From Pseudeuparius sepicola (Eukaryota; Arthropoda; Insecta; Coleoptera; Anthribidae): a stretch of 64,000 nucleotides of DNA. The DNA lies in NCBI GenBank assembly GCA_963920635.1, contig OY987302.1, positions 44,767,500-44,831,499 of the forward strand, written 5' to 3'. A program made the translations under genes and the position numbers. Below the pieces are notes generated by a model. The model searched no databases, was not told where the DNA came from, and worked only from the letters and a program-made list of their open reading frames with translations. Of this stretch, positions 22,961 to 35,734 are shown piece by piece. Position 1 is the stretch's first letter. The number at the start of each line of letters is the position of its first letter.

Positions 22961-23899
22961 AACTGAAGGTATTAAAACAATTTCCAACTTATTGGAAATT
23001 AATTTCTCAAAACGCATTTTTGTATCTAATTTGACTGTCATGGAAGTGCCCCTGGGCAAAAAATATTGTCTCCTCATATATCTTATACTCATAAATTAAA
23101 AAATATATCCCTTAGTAATAAATAGGTATTTATTATTTTTATACAAATGTATGTTTAAAAGAAACATAACCAAAAACCTCATAACCTCTTTTAGAGCATA
23201 GCCTATTATCCTATATTGTGTGACAATACCTGTTGAATATGGAATATGTCACTGCTTACAATGGCTACATTATTTTTTCTTATATTAAAATCTTGCCGAA
23301 AATCCTGGACAATAGGAAAGTTTCCTCTAATCGAATTTCGAGATAAAATGCTAATCAGCCGATGAAGTATCACCAAATTACACTACTAGCACATATAACT
23401 TTCCTCAAAAGTGTTGCATTAATTAATAATTTGAAAATAAATTGAAGATTTTTTAAATCTTCATTCGGTTTGCCGACGGGGGTTTCTACGTCATAATAGT
23501 TCCCGAAGATTGCCGAACGCTAGCTCAGAAGAAGCAGAAATAAAAATAATTGGACATTGTGAAATATCCTTCAGCTGACAGTCTGACAGGGGACAACATC
23601 AAAATAACCAGCAAATCCAAACTTCGGACAGTTTTGTTTTTGATGATAGCTTGTGTCGTAGAAACATATTGTTTATTATTATCTTCTAGTCTAAACAATA
23701 ATAAAGAAGAGGAAGGCACGAGTATAAAGGATTAATTTTTCTACTTACTGTGGGGAAAGGTAGGTAGGAAATCCCAGATTAAATTATCTTAATGTAATTA
23801 ATTTATTGGGTTTACAGCTTAGGTATATATTTATCGTTTACAGGTACAAGTTTATCAGTATTATACGTATTCTTGCAGTGTGTATACGTTGTATTAGTA
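22961..23899. other. Gene-free interval
   Basis: Overlapping plus and minus frames at 23,525-23,735 are mirror shadows without family signature; GC-richer bases at 23,460-23,520 are not explained. Confidence 0.35.
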
Positions 23900-24033
23900 A
23901 GAGATTTCTGGTAAAATAAAAAATAAGCCCTAGTTTCTTTTTATCTGGTGCAGTGGGCACTGTCACAAACATTTTGTTAGTATTATCGGACGTAGGTATT
24001 TGTGCAATAGCTAACAAAGCACTTTTTCGTCAT
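23900..24033 (-). pseudogene. THAP-domain N-terminal fragment
   Basis: The minus strand starts MTKKCFVSYCTNT, the CxxxxC opening of a THAP domain, then after a stop and frameshift continues FVTVPTAPDKKKLG, corresponding to the proline-lysine block following it. The tryptophan, HF and AVPTIF parts are not seen nearby. This is the complementary half to the THAP relic at 1,270-1,554 but too far away and on the other strand to be the same copy. A fragment of a THAP transposon or host exon. Confidence 0.5.
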
Positions 24034-24039
24034 TGTGAA

Positions 24040-26854
24040 GAAATACACTCAAATATAACTCCTTCCGATGATTCTCAGTATTCTTCGTCGTCGAAATAGT
24101 CCACACTGTCCACAGTGGTGTGCACTGTCGAACGTCAAGCGTTTATTTACTCAGTTGTCAGATTTAATCGGGGTATGATATTAGTAAGATGCTTTATGTT
24201 TATTTTAGTTTTACCAATCCTAAATTATTTCACTTTCATGTCACAACAGAATAGGTATTCTAAATATAAAATTATTTTATGAAAAATCGATTATACATAT
24301 TATTAAAAAGTTAAATATAACTAATGAAATAGGTATCATAGTTCAATCTGCTCGAAAACGCACAGCCTGACAACAGTGGTATTTCTAATCTAACAGTGGA
24401 ACTTCTAATCTGGGCATCGTTCTGTGACATGCTTCACAGCGGTTTACGGCATAACCGATACAGCCAAGTTGGAAGAGGAAGAGATCGCAGAGTATGTTTA
24501 CATAGGGAAAAATCTTGATATAACTATTGTGACGTAAATTTTTAAAAATCGCTCAAATTGGCGGCAAAACAGAAAGTGGATTTATTTTTCTCTCTAACAA
24601 GGCTGTAAAATAGCAAATTACATATACTACGATATTGTTGAAGGTAAAAAGAATCCATTGGCATTAAATTTGAAAAACCTTAAACTTCCCTATTCTATTT
24701 TTACAAAATCTGTCCCTGTATCCATTGTTTCTCCGTCATATCCTTGTGACGTTGTCAAAATGATGTCACACAGTGATCCAAAAATATAGGTACCTATACC
24801 ATAGCCGCATTCCTTTTGCCACTTTTCTTAAGAATTCTTACTTTATCTCAGTTGGTGGCAGTTCCTTTTACAAGTGAGAATGTGAGCTAAAGTGAGATTT
24901 TTTACCTCCCCCTTCACCCTTCAAGCACATCCTCGCGAGGACACTCACTCGAGCTTTTTGGCTCAGTTTGGTGGTGGGGAAAATAACCCTTTCACAAGAT
25001 GAGCCTTTGACAGGAAAAAACAGACTGACTCGGATAACAACTGAGCTAAAGTTCTCAGTGTAGGGGCAAAAAGAACGCGGCTATTAACATCATAATCATT
25101 ATTTATTCTCAATCTGAGTAGCTCAGAACAGTGAGTCGCTGAGAAAGAGGTCCTTAAACTAAGAACACTCATACTATAATTATTGAAATAAATTTTTAAA
25201 ATAGAATGGAAGTGAACTTTCAATTAATTTTGAATAGGTATATGAAAACAAAAATAATAATTAACTGATATCCGAAATCAATCCCCCACCAAGATATATA
25301 TAGAGAGTTGTATAAACTGAGTTTTTACTTATTTTTTCAAAATTGAGAAAATATATTAAAAATTTAATCCATATTGCATAATGTTTAAAATTAAACTAAA
25401 ATACATAAATCTCCCATCACTGCTACAATCTACATCACTACAATACCAAGGATGGAAAAGTTTTTGAATAAATTAGGCTTCACAATGCATATTTTTGAGT
25501 GAAAAATGTTACCTCACTGGTTATAATTAAATAACCAAAGGGGGTTGCCAATTTCCTTTGTATCTAATACTTAGGGACAATCCAAATAATATTTTTATGA
25601 AACCCTTCTGTCGGCTTTATATCTTTCCCAATTTTGAAATAATAAACAAAAACTTCATTTCAACTTCTCTCTTTAGAAGGGTATAACTTGGTGGGACAGG
25701 GATATAGGTTGATATGAACATTTCGTCTTATTTTTACGGAAGGATGAACCTTCTGCATTTTCTCCACGTACTTAGGAAACATCCTGCATATACATATGTT
25801 TTGATGTTGGTGGGATGCAATTACCTGGGAAGCACCCCCTTTTTGCAAGATTAAGACTAATTTAGAAAGAAGATTAGCAAAGATATGAAAATTAAATTTT
25901 ATGCAATGCTTGCTCTCATTATCTTTTTCTCTAGAGGTTTATTTATATTTTGTTAATATCTAGTACCTGTGGAGTGCAGCCAGACTACCTGACCATAGCT
26001 ACTCAACTGTTGGGGAATATTAAAATTTGCCCCACACCTGACACCAGTTAGTCAGGTTAGTAAATCCGTATTTTGAATTTTTTCACGATTAGCTTTCTTC
26101 CAACACACAGTTCTGAACCAGTTCTAGCGAATCAGAGAACAGAAAAGTAATTCCGGAACTGTTGGAACAAACCCACTAATATCTGTGTTCAGCTCCAAGC
26201 GCTTGCACAAGCTAGTTTTTTTATATGCGCACATGACGTTACTTTGGTAGAAATTGCGTAGAGGAAAACACTTCTTTCGCTATGTCAAGGACATTCCATG
26301 CACTATATTTTTTCTACGACTATTACTGGTGAGACAGACATACATCTACAAGGTATAGGGGAAGGCGATTTCAAAACTTCGCGACATCCCACTGATACCA
26401 CAATCTTGTGCGAGTAAAGTTGGAGGTCATGGCCTTCTTGAATATAAGAAAATTTGGTGATTAGTAGGGAGTAGAAATAACCAAATGTCCACATTTTGGA
26501 TAAATCAATTAAAAATCATGAAATAATAATTACTGGCCCCGGCTTCTAATTTATAAGTAGGTATTATAATTTATACAAAAAAATGCATTCTGATTACAAG
26601 TGACCCAAAAGAAAAACAAAAATTGGATTTATGAAGGAAAACTGTTATTTTATCAAATTTTTATTTTATTAATATAATAAAAAGCTTCGACAAAATTTAT
26701 AGTAAATAAATATAATAAAATTTGCCTACTTTTTTAAATATGATAAAGAGTGTAGGGTGCAATATATGAATAAATCCAACTATCCACAATATGAATAACT
26801 AGAAGAAATTCAAGATTTTACAGCATTTGGAAACATTAACATTGAACAATAATT
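24040..26854. other. Gene-free AT-rich interval
   Basis: ORFs up to 86 codons show no family signature. The phrase CCCCACACCTGACACCA at about 26,030 recurs at about 28,130, on either side of the hAT element. Promoters, RNAs and other repeats not seen. Confidence 0.4.
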
Positions 26855-26862
26855 ATTATTAT

Positions 26863-28091
26863 CCGTGGAGGTTCGTGGCATTGGGCAGGGTGGGCAGTGC
26901 CCACCCAACCGGACAACGGAAAAGGAAGAAAATAATTTTTATCGTGTTCAAGAATGGTATTAAATTTACCAATGAACTTCATAGACTCACGACTGAAACG
27001 TATAGGTACCAAAATTCAAAATTTGAATTTGGTAATAATTATTATAGGACACCACGATTGAATTTCCCAAACTACGCGGTGCCCGGTTCTCCAGCCGTCC
27101 CAGCCGATGCCGATGGGCAAGCCCGTAGCGGCCCGAGCGGTCGAATCTAGCTAAGCCATACGTCTGCGACGAGAGCTAACGCGCCCGAGCTGCGCGAAGA
27201 TATAAACGTAGGTTACGCATATGTTCGGCATTTTACTATCAGGGTGGGTGAGCCCAGCCGACCCAACGGCGAGCGGCCGGAAACAGCGACCGAACCACCG
27301 AACGAGGCCGTCTGCGTCTGTTATTTAATTTACATAGGTTAAATTAAGTCGCGAAAATTCAGAAAAAATGAATCCATGTTTATGTGAGTGTGTAACTATT
27401 AGTAACTAACAGTCAGTAGTTATTAACTTCATTTTTGTTTTGGTAAGGTATGTAACGTATAATACGTATATTTACGTTCAGTTAATTAATCGCGCCTAAT
27501 CGGTCCAATTTTAAAGAAATTAGAATGAAAGTAAAGGGAAACCCGATTTAGATTCATATTCGAATTGCAAAAAAGTGATACCTACTTATAACTTATACTT
27601 TATATTTATCCTTATCAATTTATATTTATCCTTATCAACTTATCATTTTATCGATCAAATCAGAAAGTAAAAGTAGTAACGTAGGCTCCTTTGTTTTTTC
27701 TTCAAATCTCAAATCTTATTACTTAGGAGTACCTACATTACTAAACAAATAGAATTTTCCAATTTTCGGATCAGCGCCTTGAATTGAATAGCATTTCTTA
27801 TTCTTATTTCTCAGTCTCCGGCCGGGACCGGCGACGACGCGGGCGGCGCGGCGAAGGCCAGGCGGGGCTAGCCCGGGCTCGTCCATTGATGAACGCTCGG
27901 GGGAGGAAGGTCTGACTAAACTAGAGTGACATGTCCAACGATATAAAGGAATAGATGACTCACTGTAATACAAATAAATACCTATATATCGTTGGACATA
28001 TCCCTATTTCCGAAGGGATGTCACCTGTTATTTAGGCTTTACCTCTTCTTCACCTTGCCCACCCGCTGCCAAAACCCACGGGCCGCCACTG
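26863..28091. mobile_element. Non-autonomous hAT element with perfect 8-bp duplication
   Basis: Left end CCGTGGAGGTTCGTGG and right end (complement) CAGTGGCGGCCCGTGG form imperfect TIRs. ATTATTAT flanks both sides exactly (26,855-26,862 and 28,092-28,099), the 8-bp duplication typical of hAT. Length 1,229 bp. Internally there are two GC-rich islands (27,070-27,300; 27,815-27,910) in AT-rich DNA, and no transposase. A short inverted pair around TGTCCAACGATATA lies at 27,928-28,008. Confidence 0.85.
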
Positions 28092-28553
28092 ATTATTATG
28101 GGGGCCATCATTCAACTATATAGCTTACCCCACACCTGACACCAATCAGTTGATTAAATTTGTCGGATTTGTTTGTTAAAGTCTCATTTCATTTCAATTA
28201 TTATCAATACGGGTTGCTCCATTGTTGAAGAGCGCGCCAATATCTGGCTTTTTGAGACTCATACAACTTTACTGCGGTCCGATAGAGGGTGATATTCTAC
28301 GCATAAAATTAATGGTCCAGTCTTTTTTCTTTAAGCTCAGACATGCAGGCTTTTAAAAGCGGGTCTAAACTTCGGTTCTGTTGCAATTGCGGTTCTCATT
28401 TACAAAGAAAGAACATATTCTGGACTTTCATTAAGTAGAGCCCGATTTTTCATTAAGCCAATATTTTACAGGGCAAAGAAGTAGCAAAACTGAAATATCC
28501 GGTCACATTTAGGATCAATGAAAATACGTACGAATTTGACCCGTTTTCATAAC

Positions 28554-28987
28554 TACGGGGTGTCTACTTTTGAACATATTTAAATCCATAAAAGCTTTAT
28601 TGTTGGAGATAATCGAGTTAATTTTTTTTTGTGTGAAAGGCCATCAAAAACCGCTTCTCTTGATTTTCCTACCATTTTCAAAATGCAAACCCAGGACCGG
28701 CTACGATTTTTTTGTACCCCTGATTTTCACGAAAACCATTTAGTGGTTGTTTTATTTAAAATCTATAACTCTCTGGTGCCAGTTTGAAATAAAAAAATTG
28801 CTAAATGATTTTCGTGAAAATCAGGGGTAAAAAATCGTAGCCGGCCCTGGATTTGCATTTTGAAACTGGTATGAAGGACAGTAGAAGCGGTTTTTGAAGA
28901 CCTTTCAAACAAAAAAAAGTTCAGGCGATTATATCCAAAAATAAACATTTTATGGATTTGAATATGTTCAAAAGTAGACATCCTGTA
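28554..28987. mobile_element. Foldback MITE, 434 bp
   Basis: Arms of about 195 bp, beginning TACGGGGTGTCTACTTTTGA on the left and TACAGGATGTCTACTTTTGA on the right complement. The loop is about 40 bases. Both strands therefore carry the same chance peptides. TA target duplication fits but cannot be separated from the TIR. Confidence 0.85.
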
Positions 28988-29560
28988 TGATTGACATTTT
29001 CAGTATTAAAGTCAATTGTACATTCAAAATTTGATATATTAAGTTTCTTAAACAACTTAAAAATGCGACAAAAATTAGCAGCAAATCCGATATTTTCATC
29101 ATATTTTGTGATTACAAAAAAATATGTGAAATAGGCCTATTACTACAACATGGTTATACATATATATGATATAAGGGTTATACATAAAATGACTTACAGA
29201 ACATGGTCTTCATAATATGGCATACATAGGGGACACTTTCTGTAGTGTGTACAAACAGCTTTCGAAATTTTTCCCTCACTTGTCTTGTATGGAATTTAAA
29301 TAACAAAAAGTTCTCTCGTCACTTTTTATCTGTCACGGTTTCATGGCACTTTTTTATACGAAAATCTGTGCTAACAAATCCGATCTTTACGAGGAATTTC
29401 ATGCAAAAGGAGATGTGAAAGATGACAAAACAACTTATAGTTGAAATTTGTTCATGTGACCAGGCCTGATTGATTAAATATCCATTACAAAAAATGCCTG
29501 GGCAAAGACTTGTTGAACTTTATGAACCCATTACTCAACAAAAAACCCTGAAAACGTTCC
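28988..29560. other. Interval without recognisable feature
   Basis: AT-rich, no ORF above background and no repeat copy seen. Confidence 0.4.
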
Positions 29561-29564
29561 AAAG

Positions 29565-29873
29565 TTAAGTGGGAATGTTTGCGTTGGCGTCTGTTCTGGA
29601 ACGTCCATCATCCGCATCCTCCGGTAAAAAATCAAACAGAACATGAGACAGATTTGTTTTCAGAGTGCACTTAATTGCGCATTGTGTTACAGGTCGAGGC
29701 TTAAAACATGAGTAATCCGAAACTTCAGTGGAGTCTAAATTAAAATGGCATTCTTTCTGGTATACTCTCCGACATTGAAGGTTGTATCGATGTACGCGAC
29801 AGGATTGTTGTGATGAATGCTGCATATTTTTGACATCTTCTTGGAAATAGAACCATTCGGGGCATTTAGACAA
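29565..29873 (-). CDS. Cysteine-rich ORF, possible TSP1-like repeat exon
   Basis: 102 codons, with balanced codon use unlike the TE shadows around it. It reads CPEWFYF, then SSQQSCRVHRYNLQCRRVY, and further VSDYSCFKPRPVTQCAIKC. The order W...(C)S..SC...Q.CRRV....VSD..C..KPRPVTQ.C...C follows thrombospondin type-1 repeats as found in ADAMTS-like proteins, but the first cysteine of the CSxxC is His. The acidic tail (LPEDADDGRS) ends at a stop. No flanking exon was identified, and no clean AG acceptor sits at its start. It could be an isolated exon of a large gene, a decayed duplicate, or chance. Confidence 0.3.
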   Translation of the reverse strand: MSKCPEWFYFQEDVKNMQHSSQQSCRVHRYNLQCRRVYQKECHFNLDSTEVSDYSCFKPRPVTQCAIKCTLKTNLSHVLFDFLPEDADDGRSRTDANANIPT

Positions 29874-30194
29874 TATTTTCCTTATTTAAGCTGGGGTAGC
29901 GGTTAAGTAGTAGCGTTGAGTGATTGCAGGTAGCAAAACCCACAATTGAATAGTTATTAATTGTAATTTTCAAAACTTTAACTAACATTTTGATTTGTCT
30001 GCGCCGTACTGTCGAAGACTGAAACGTGTGTATACAGTATGTCCACGGTTAGAGTGAATAAGAGGGAACACATTTGTATTCATAAAAAGTTTTGCTTGCA
30101 TTTAAAATAAGGTTGCCATGGAGACACTTACATTTTTATACACGGTGTGTCCAGGAAAATAAAAAATAGGAAAATGTCATTAGATTATAGTAGT

Positions 30195-30323
30195 TATTTA
30201 TGTACCAAGGCACTGAAGTTCAACTTTTTATGACTCATGTGGAATTTAGTTGCCGAGGCCTCTGGCTGAGGCAAATAAACCACATGAGTCATAAAAAGAA
30301 CTTCAGTGCCGAGGTACATATTA
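30195..30323. repeat. Long hairpin, arms about 60 bp
   Basis: TATTTATGTACC, GGCACTGAAGTT and TTATGACTCATGTGG on the left are answered by CCACATGAGTCATAA, AACTTCAGTGCC and GGTACATA on the right. The loop contains GAGGCCTCTGGC. A small foldback element or a source of a hairpin RNA. Confidence 0.75.
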
Positions 30324-30539
30324 TATATTTTTTTTGAAATCGGAAAAAAAATGTTTTATTAGGCAAGAAAATAATCATAAGGTATCACCCGTTGCTTGAC
30401 TTTGATGATCGTTCTACCTAGGTCAAGACTTCGAACAGACAAACCAAATTGCTGCCTGTTGTGCAGCCTCCACAGCAAATCTCTTGATATTCAAACCTAC
30501 TAAAATATTTATACTGAAAGATTGCGCTGGCATAGGTAA

Positions 30540-30760
30540 CAATTTCGCAATGTGTACGAAAAGTTAAATGGGCCTTTTGTGGCCGGGTTTTGAATATTTG
30601 GTCACTTTTGACGAGCGATGGATCCGCGTCTGACGTTTGATGTTTACATCTCGCCAAGGCCTACTTATTGAAAAAATCGTACAATAATGGGATACTTTAA
30701 TGCCGATTTCTGAGCTTTTAATGACGATTTTGGGACACTTTACTGCCGATTTCAAGAAAA
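30540..30760 (+). repeat. Direct repeat F, copy 1
   Basis: Shares with 31,765-31,990 the phrases GGGTTTTGAATAT, TCTGACGTTTG, CAATAATGG and the ordered series ATTTCxxxxTTTTAATGA. Roughly 70-75% identity by eye. Overlapping minus-strand frame of 157 codons (30,564-31,037) has no family signature. Confidence 0.55.
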
Positions 30761-31764
30761 CCACCTTTATTTTTAGTCTTTCAAAAAAAGTATCACTAGG
30801 AATACCTAGATGTGCGGAATTAAAAGTCGCGACAGAATTCCCATTTGAGGCAAAACATGACACATGGAATATTAAGTTTCTCCATGGCAACCTCATTTTA
30901 AATAAAAGTAAAACTTTTAATATTTGTTTCCTGCTACGAAAAACAAAATAATCAGTAAATGGGTAAGTTTTTGCCACGAAAAAATTTACTATAATTAAAG
31001 TAAAAATGATAAAAACCAGAACTACTAGAGGACTCAATCTGAAACGTATAACATAATGATTAATCGTTTTTTAGGAATTGAGGTTAAGATTAATTCAAGT
31101 GCATCGGGTATTTTTAAGACTGATTCGTCTATCCTGGAAAACTTAGATTTCTAGTTTGTACTTTCAGTTAAGTTAATCGATTTCTTGGTAGATATAATTA
31201 AAACTCACGTAAAAACTGTTCCTTCATTAAATTATAAACTTCCTCAGGCTGTATCTATAGGAAGATTGGAAGCGGGAAGTGGGCAGAAGAAGCATGTTTT
31301 TAAGTTTTATCAAGAAAAGTAGTGTTTTGAATTTTCTATTTATCTATAGTGAATTACGCAAAGGACTATTTGAATATACAGGGTTAATAGGAAAAAAATA
31401 ATTATAAAAGTGGCATAGGATCATAAATATACAAAATCACAGTCACTGACTATATACGAGTAGGAGACTTGTGAAATATATCGGGTGAGCCAAAATATTT
31501 TTCTTATATTTGTTTTTGGTTATTAACCGATTTTAAAAACGTGGCACCGTTGCTCGCAGAAAAGAACGGACTGATAAAACACTTAACAAAGTGTTTAATG
31601 TGTTGAAAACGTGTTCCCCTGTAGATAGGTTTAAGTATTTTATATTTTAATATGTTGATATACGTATCTGTGCACTGATAAGGTAAGCTAATTAGGTTAG
31701 GTATGATGTAATTTTGTAATGAATTGTTTATTTGTCTGGTTTGTCCATATTTTGTTACATATAA

Positions 31765-31990
31765 CAATTCCGCAATGTAGGTTGAAAAATTACACGATTA
31801 TTGACGGGCGGGTTTTGAATATCTGGTCTCGTTTGACGTGCGACGGGCCTCTCTGACGTTTGGTCGTTCATCTCGCTATTCGCTAACGCCAAAGTAAAGA
31901 TCGAACAATAATGGATCACTTCACTGCCTATTTCGCGTTTTAATGAGGATTTTGGCGTTCTTTACTGCGCCGATCAAAAAAGTTAATTTT
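31765..31990 (+). repeat. Direct repeat F, copy 2
   Basis: See copy 1. Spacing 1.2 kb, same orientation. Confidence 0.55.
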
Positions 31991-31994
31991 TAAC

Positions 31995-33655
31995 TATCCA
32001 AAATTAGATAAGATAGGGTGCATGCAATATAGCTTTTATTGCTTTTATGGTATACCTATGTTCTCGTTTGCCAACTCTGTAAGTATAATAAATAAACGGA
32101 TGAGCAGGTCGTTAAGGCGAGAATGGCTGCTCTGCGCCACATTCAACTAGGACTCCTGAAATAAATTTCGTGCCAGATGCAAATCATTTAAATGCGGAGT
32201 TAACAGCTAGTAGTCCGCGGTCGTTCGGATAGACCGCCTTATGTTTAATTTTAATTGCAAAAGTCTCATTATTCCTTTAATGAAGTCGACACAAATCTCG
32301 AGCACTTGCAAATGTCTTCACGCTTTAATTAAATTTAAATGTGTTTGCTTTAATTGCGCAAAAATAAACAGAATATTAAAAAAGTGCTTGGAAGTTTGTA
32401 CAACATCCTGTTATCGTAGAATTAAGTAACGATTACAAAGCATATTTCACCCGACAAACACTCAGATTAAAGGACCTGAGAATGCACGATGCTATTTGAA
32501 TATTAAAGCTAACGCTACATAATTTTATTAAAATGAGTACATAAATCTTATCAGCATTCAAAGCAGCTCTAGATTATAAGTGCATTGCGCGAGCTGGCTT
32601 AAACATTCCCGTTAATTTTGTTGCTTTCGAGATTTACATGCATATTTGCATTGATCAAAATAGGTATGTGTTATAATGTGTTTTGCCATACTTATAAAGA
32701 ACAATGCGCTAATTCCTCAGAAGCAGCAGATCTCTAGATTACTATAGAGTCAACGAATATATGACTCTAAAACCATGTCCTTTGAGAAATATTATCGAAA
32801 GTTGTTTTGAAGACTATGATGTCAAAGAAATTAATATTTTTTTTCCACTACTAACTCTGAAAGCACACTTTATTGACCGATTATAAGCATCAAAAGTTGA
32901 GTTTCTCTCCACGAGGTAAATAAAATTTAAAAAATTAAAAACGTCAAATTATGACATTAACATATTCTGATTGGAAGAAGCTAGAAAAACTCAGGTTATT
33001 TCCAATATTGACTGAAAAGGTAACGGTAATATCATAAGAATATAAAATAATATAATAAGTAGTAAATCCAAAGATGGTCTAAACGAATAGTACCCTAGAA
33101 AGGCAAAACCATGTATTCGCAAAAAATGACGTTTTTGATAATACGTGTTTCTGGCTCGGCATTTGTCGCTCTTTCGTTTGCTATTTTTGCCACATTGATA
33201 TTATAATTCATTCCTAAATTACGACTGCTGCAAAAGAGTGTATTAGTAAACATTAAAAAAAATCCTTTGGCAAAGTAAGGTATTCAGCATTTGTTCACTA
33301 AATGTCCAAAGGCAAAAGATGGTAATGTCCAACACTGTTGGATTTTCGTTATTAGCTACAGTTACGTGCTAAGGCAAAATAGTGTATTGTATAATACATG
33401 GTTTTACCAGTGAAAGAGTTTAAATATCAACTCTGTCAAACTTAGGCTATTCGAATAGTACACTATTTTACCTCAGTTTCCCAGAAAAAAATGAAAGAGA
33501 GCGTTGTTTGTAGTTATTTTGAACGTGTGGTGGCTATATGTAGAATAATGAATTACAGAGGCAGGAGAATTCTGTAGATGATCCTAGATGATAACAGGGT
33601 GAGTATCAAATTAAAATTTGACTTGCACTTTGCAGATTTGAGTCTTTATTAAAAA
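31995..33655. other. Gene-free interval
   Basis: A pair of phrases CGAATAGTAC (33,080 and 33,450) with ACCATGTATT/ATACATGGT between them hints at a degenerate MITE at 33,078-33,475; otherwise nothing supported. Confidence 0.35.
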
Positions 33656-33660
33656 ATATA

Positions 33661-34347
33661 CAGGGTGGGTTTTTTTCGATGACCACTATGGGGATCTCGG
33701 AAACTAGCAGAGCTAGAACAAAGGTTCAGGGTAAAGAATTGCGGTTTTGAATGCTCAATCTAATGCCTCTTTTAAATTTTTAAAAAAGTTCATGGCTCAA
33801 TAGATATTTTGAAAAGAGTGTTTTTTTTGCTATAACATCAGATCTCTGTAGCTCCGTTATTTCTGATTATACAGAAAAACTGTGGAGAAAAAATTGTAGA
33901 TAATTTTGGGCTTAATAAGATTCGAGCTTTCCAAAGATATAATACTCGGCAAAGTTATTATAAAAAATAAAAAATGGCCGATTTGATAAGTCCACAGCCA
34001 ACTACGATTTACCTTTAAAAAACACAAGTTTATGTCATATCCCAAAAATCACAAACAACATAAACAAGTGGATCAGATTATCTTATAATAATTAAGCCCA
34101 AAATTATCTACAATTTTTGTCTCTACATTTTTTCTGTATAATCAGAAATAATGGAGCTACAGAAATCTGATGAAATAGCAAAAATCACTCTTTTCAAAAT
34201 ACGGAGCGAGCCATGAATTTTTTTAAAAATCCAAAAGGGGCATTAGATTGAGTATTCAAAACTGAAATTCTTTCCCCTTTTAACCTTTGTTCTAACTCTG
34301 CTAGTTTCCAAGATCCTCATAGTGGTCATCGAAAAAAACTGACCCTG
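33661..34347. mobile_element. Foldback element with CAGGG ends, TA-flanked
   Basis: Begins CAGGGTGGGTTTTTTTCGAT and ends with the complement of CAGGGTCAGTTTTTTTCGAT. Arms are about 255 bp; the 687-bp element sits between TATA and TATA, fitting TA duplication as in Tc1/mariner. The next element begins only 4 bases to the right. Confidence 0.85.
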
Positions 34348-34351
34348 TATA

Positions 34352-35734
34352 CAGTGTGTCCCACTTAAGGACTGACCACCCCTGTAAAATTTTTATTTAT
34401 AGCTCGATTTTCATAAACTTTTTTTTGTTGGATAGAACTTCAAAAATGGCATTAAATGGATAATTCAGGTATCTTGTGCCTTAAATTCATGGCCCACTGA
34501 GACGGTGTTTTAGTGCTGAAACTTCGAAAAGTACTATTAGGGATTTTTTAGAGGAAAATTAATGCCGGTTTGTTGTTCAGCGTTGTTGGAAACCCAAACG
34601 TACCAATTTGCATTACCGTAGCTCTACAGGGTGTTCCAAAAAAATAAAAGGAAAAGTAAAGCCGGATTCTTATATGCGGTGAGAGGTTTCAAAAAAACGT
34701 GTTAATTTTAATTATTTTCTGAATTTCTGGTAAGTTGGTCACTAAAATATTCGTGAGGAACTCATATTCTTTCAAAAATTTATTAGCGAACAAAATTTTT
34801 ATTTAATTTAATATCATCAAATACATGAATAAACAACACAACATAACATAAACTCAAATTTCAGTCATTTCAATTAGTCCTCCATTTTCTAATGCAAATT
34901 GGTACGTTTGGGTTTCCAACAACGTTGAATAAAAATCTAGCATTAATTTTTCTCTAAAAAAGCCCCTAATAGTGCTTCTCGAAATTTCAGCACTAAAACT
35001 TCGTCTCAGTGGGCCATGAATGTAACGCACGAGGCACCTGAATTATGCATTTAATGCCATTATTGAAGCTCTATCCAACAAAAAAAAGTTTATGAAATCG
35101 AGCTAAAAATAAAAATTTTACAGGGGTACACTAATTAAGTGGGGCACTAAAAATTTTCAAACACCCTGTAGAGCTATGGTAATGCAGATTGGTACATTTG
35201 GGTTTCGAACAACGCTGAATAAGAATCCGGCATTGATTTTCCTCTAAAAAATCCCTAATAGTACTTTTCGAAATTTCAGCACTAAAACACCGTCTCAGTG
35301 GGCCATGAATTTAAGGCACAAGATACCTGAATTATGCATTTAATGCCATTTTTAAAGTTTTATCTAACAAAAAAAAGTTTATGGAAATCGAACTAAAAAT
35401 AAAAATTTTATAGGGGTACACTAATTAAGTGGGGCACTAAAAATTTCGAAACACCCTGTAGAGTTATGGTAATGCAAATTGGTACATTTGGATTTCGAAC
35501 AACGCTGAATAAGAATCTGGCATTAATTTTCCTCTAAAAAAATCCCTAATAGTACTTCTCGAAATTTCAGCACTAAAACACCGTCTCAGTGGGCCATGAC
35601 TTTAACGCACGAGGCACCTGAATTATGTGTTTGATGCCATTTTTGAAGCTCTATCCAACAAAAAAAAGTTTATGAAAATCGAGCTATAAATAAAAATTTT
35701 ACAGGGGTGGTCAGTCCTTAAGTGGGACACACTG
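34352..35734 (-). mobile_element. Foldback mariner derivative with tripled right arm
   Basis: Ends CAGTGTGTCCCACTTAAGG and complement, TA-flanked. The left arm (34,352 to about 34,640) occurs once. The right side carries three tandem copies of its complement, with a strict 290-base step (anchor GGTAC at 34,901; 35,191; 35,481). In the spacer the minus strand reads LENGGLIEMTEI before a stop, like the (C)IExNGGxxE tail of mariner-type transposases, so the element is probably a deletion derivative. Only that last piece of the transposase remains. Confidence 0.8.

Noticed and set aside
30564..31037. 157-codon minus-strand ORF with hydrophobic start
   Set aside because: Long by length, but composition is that of AT-rich non-coding DNA; part of it lies in direct repeat F and the frame is not kept in the second copy.
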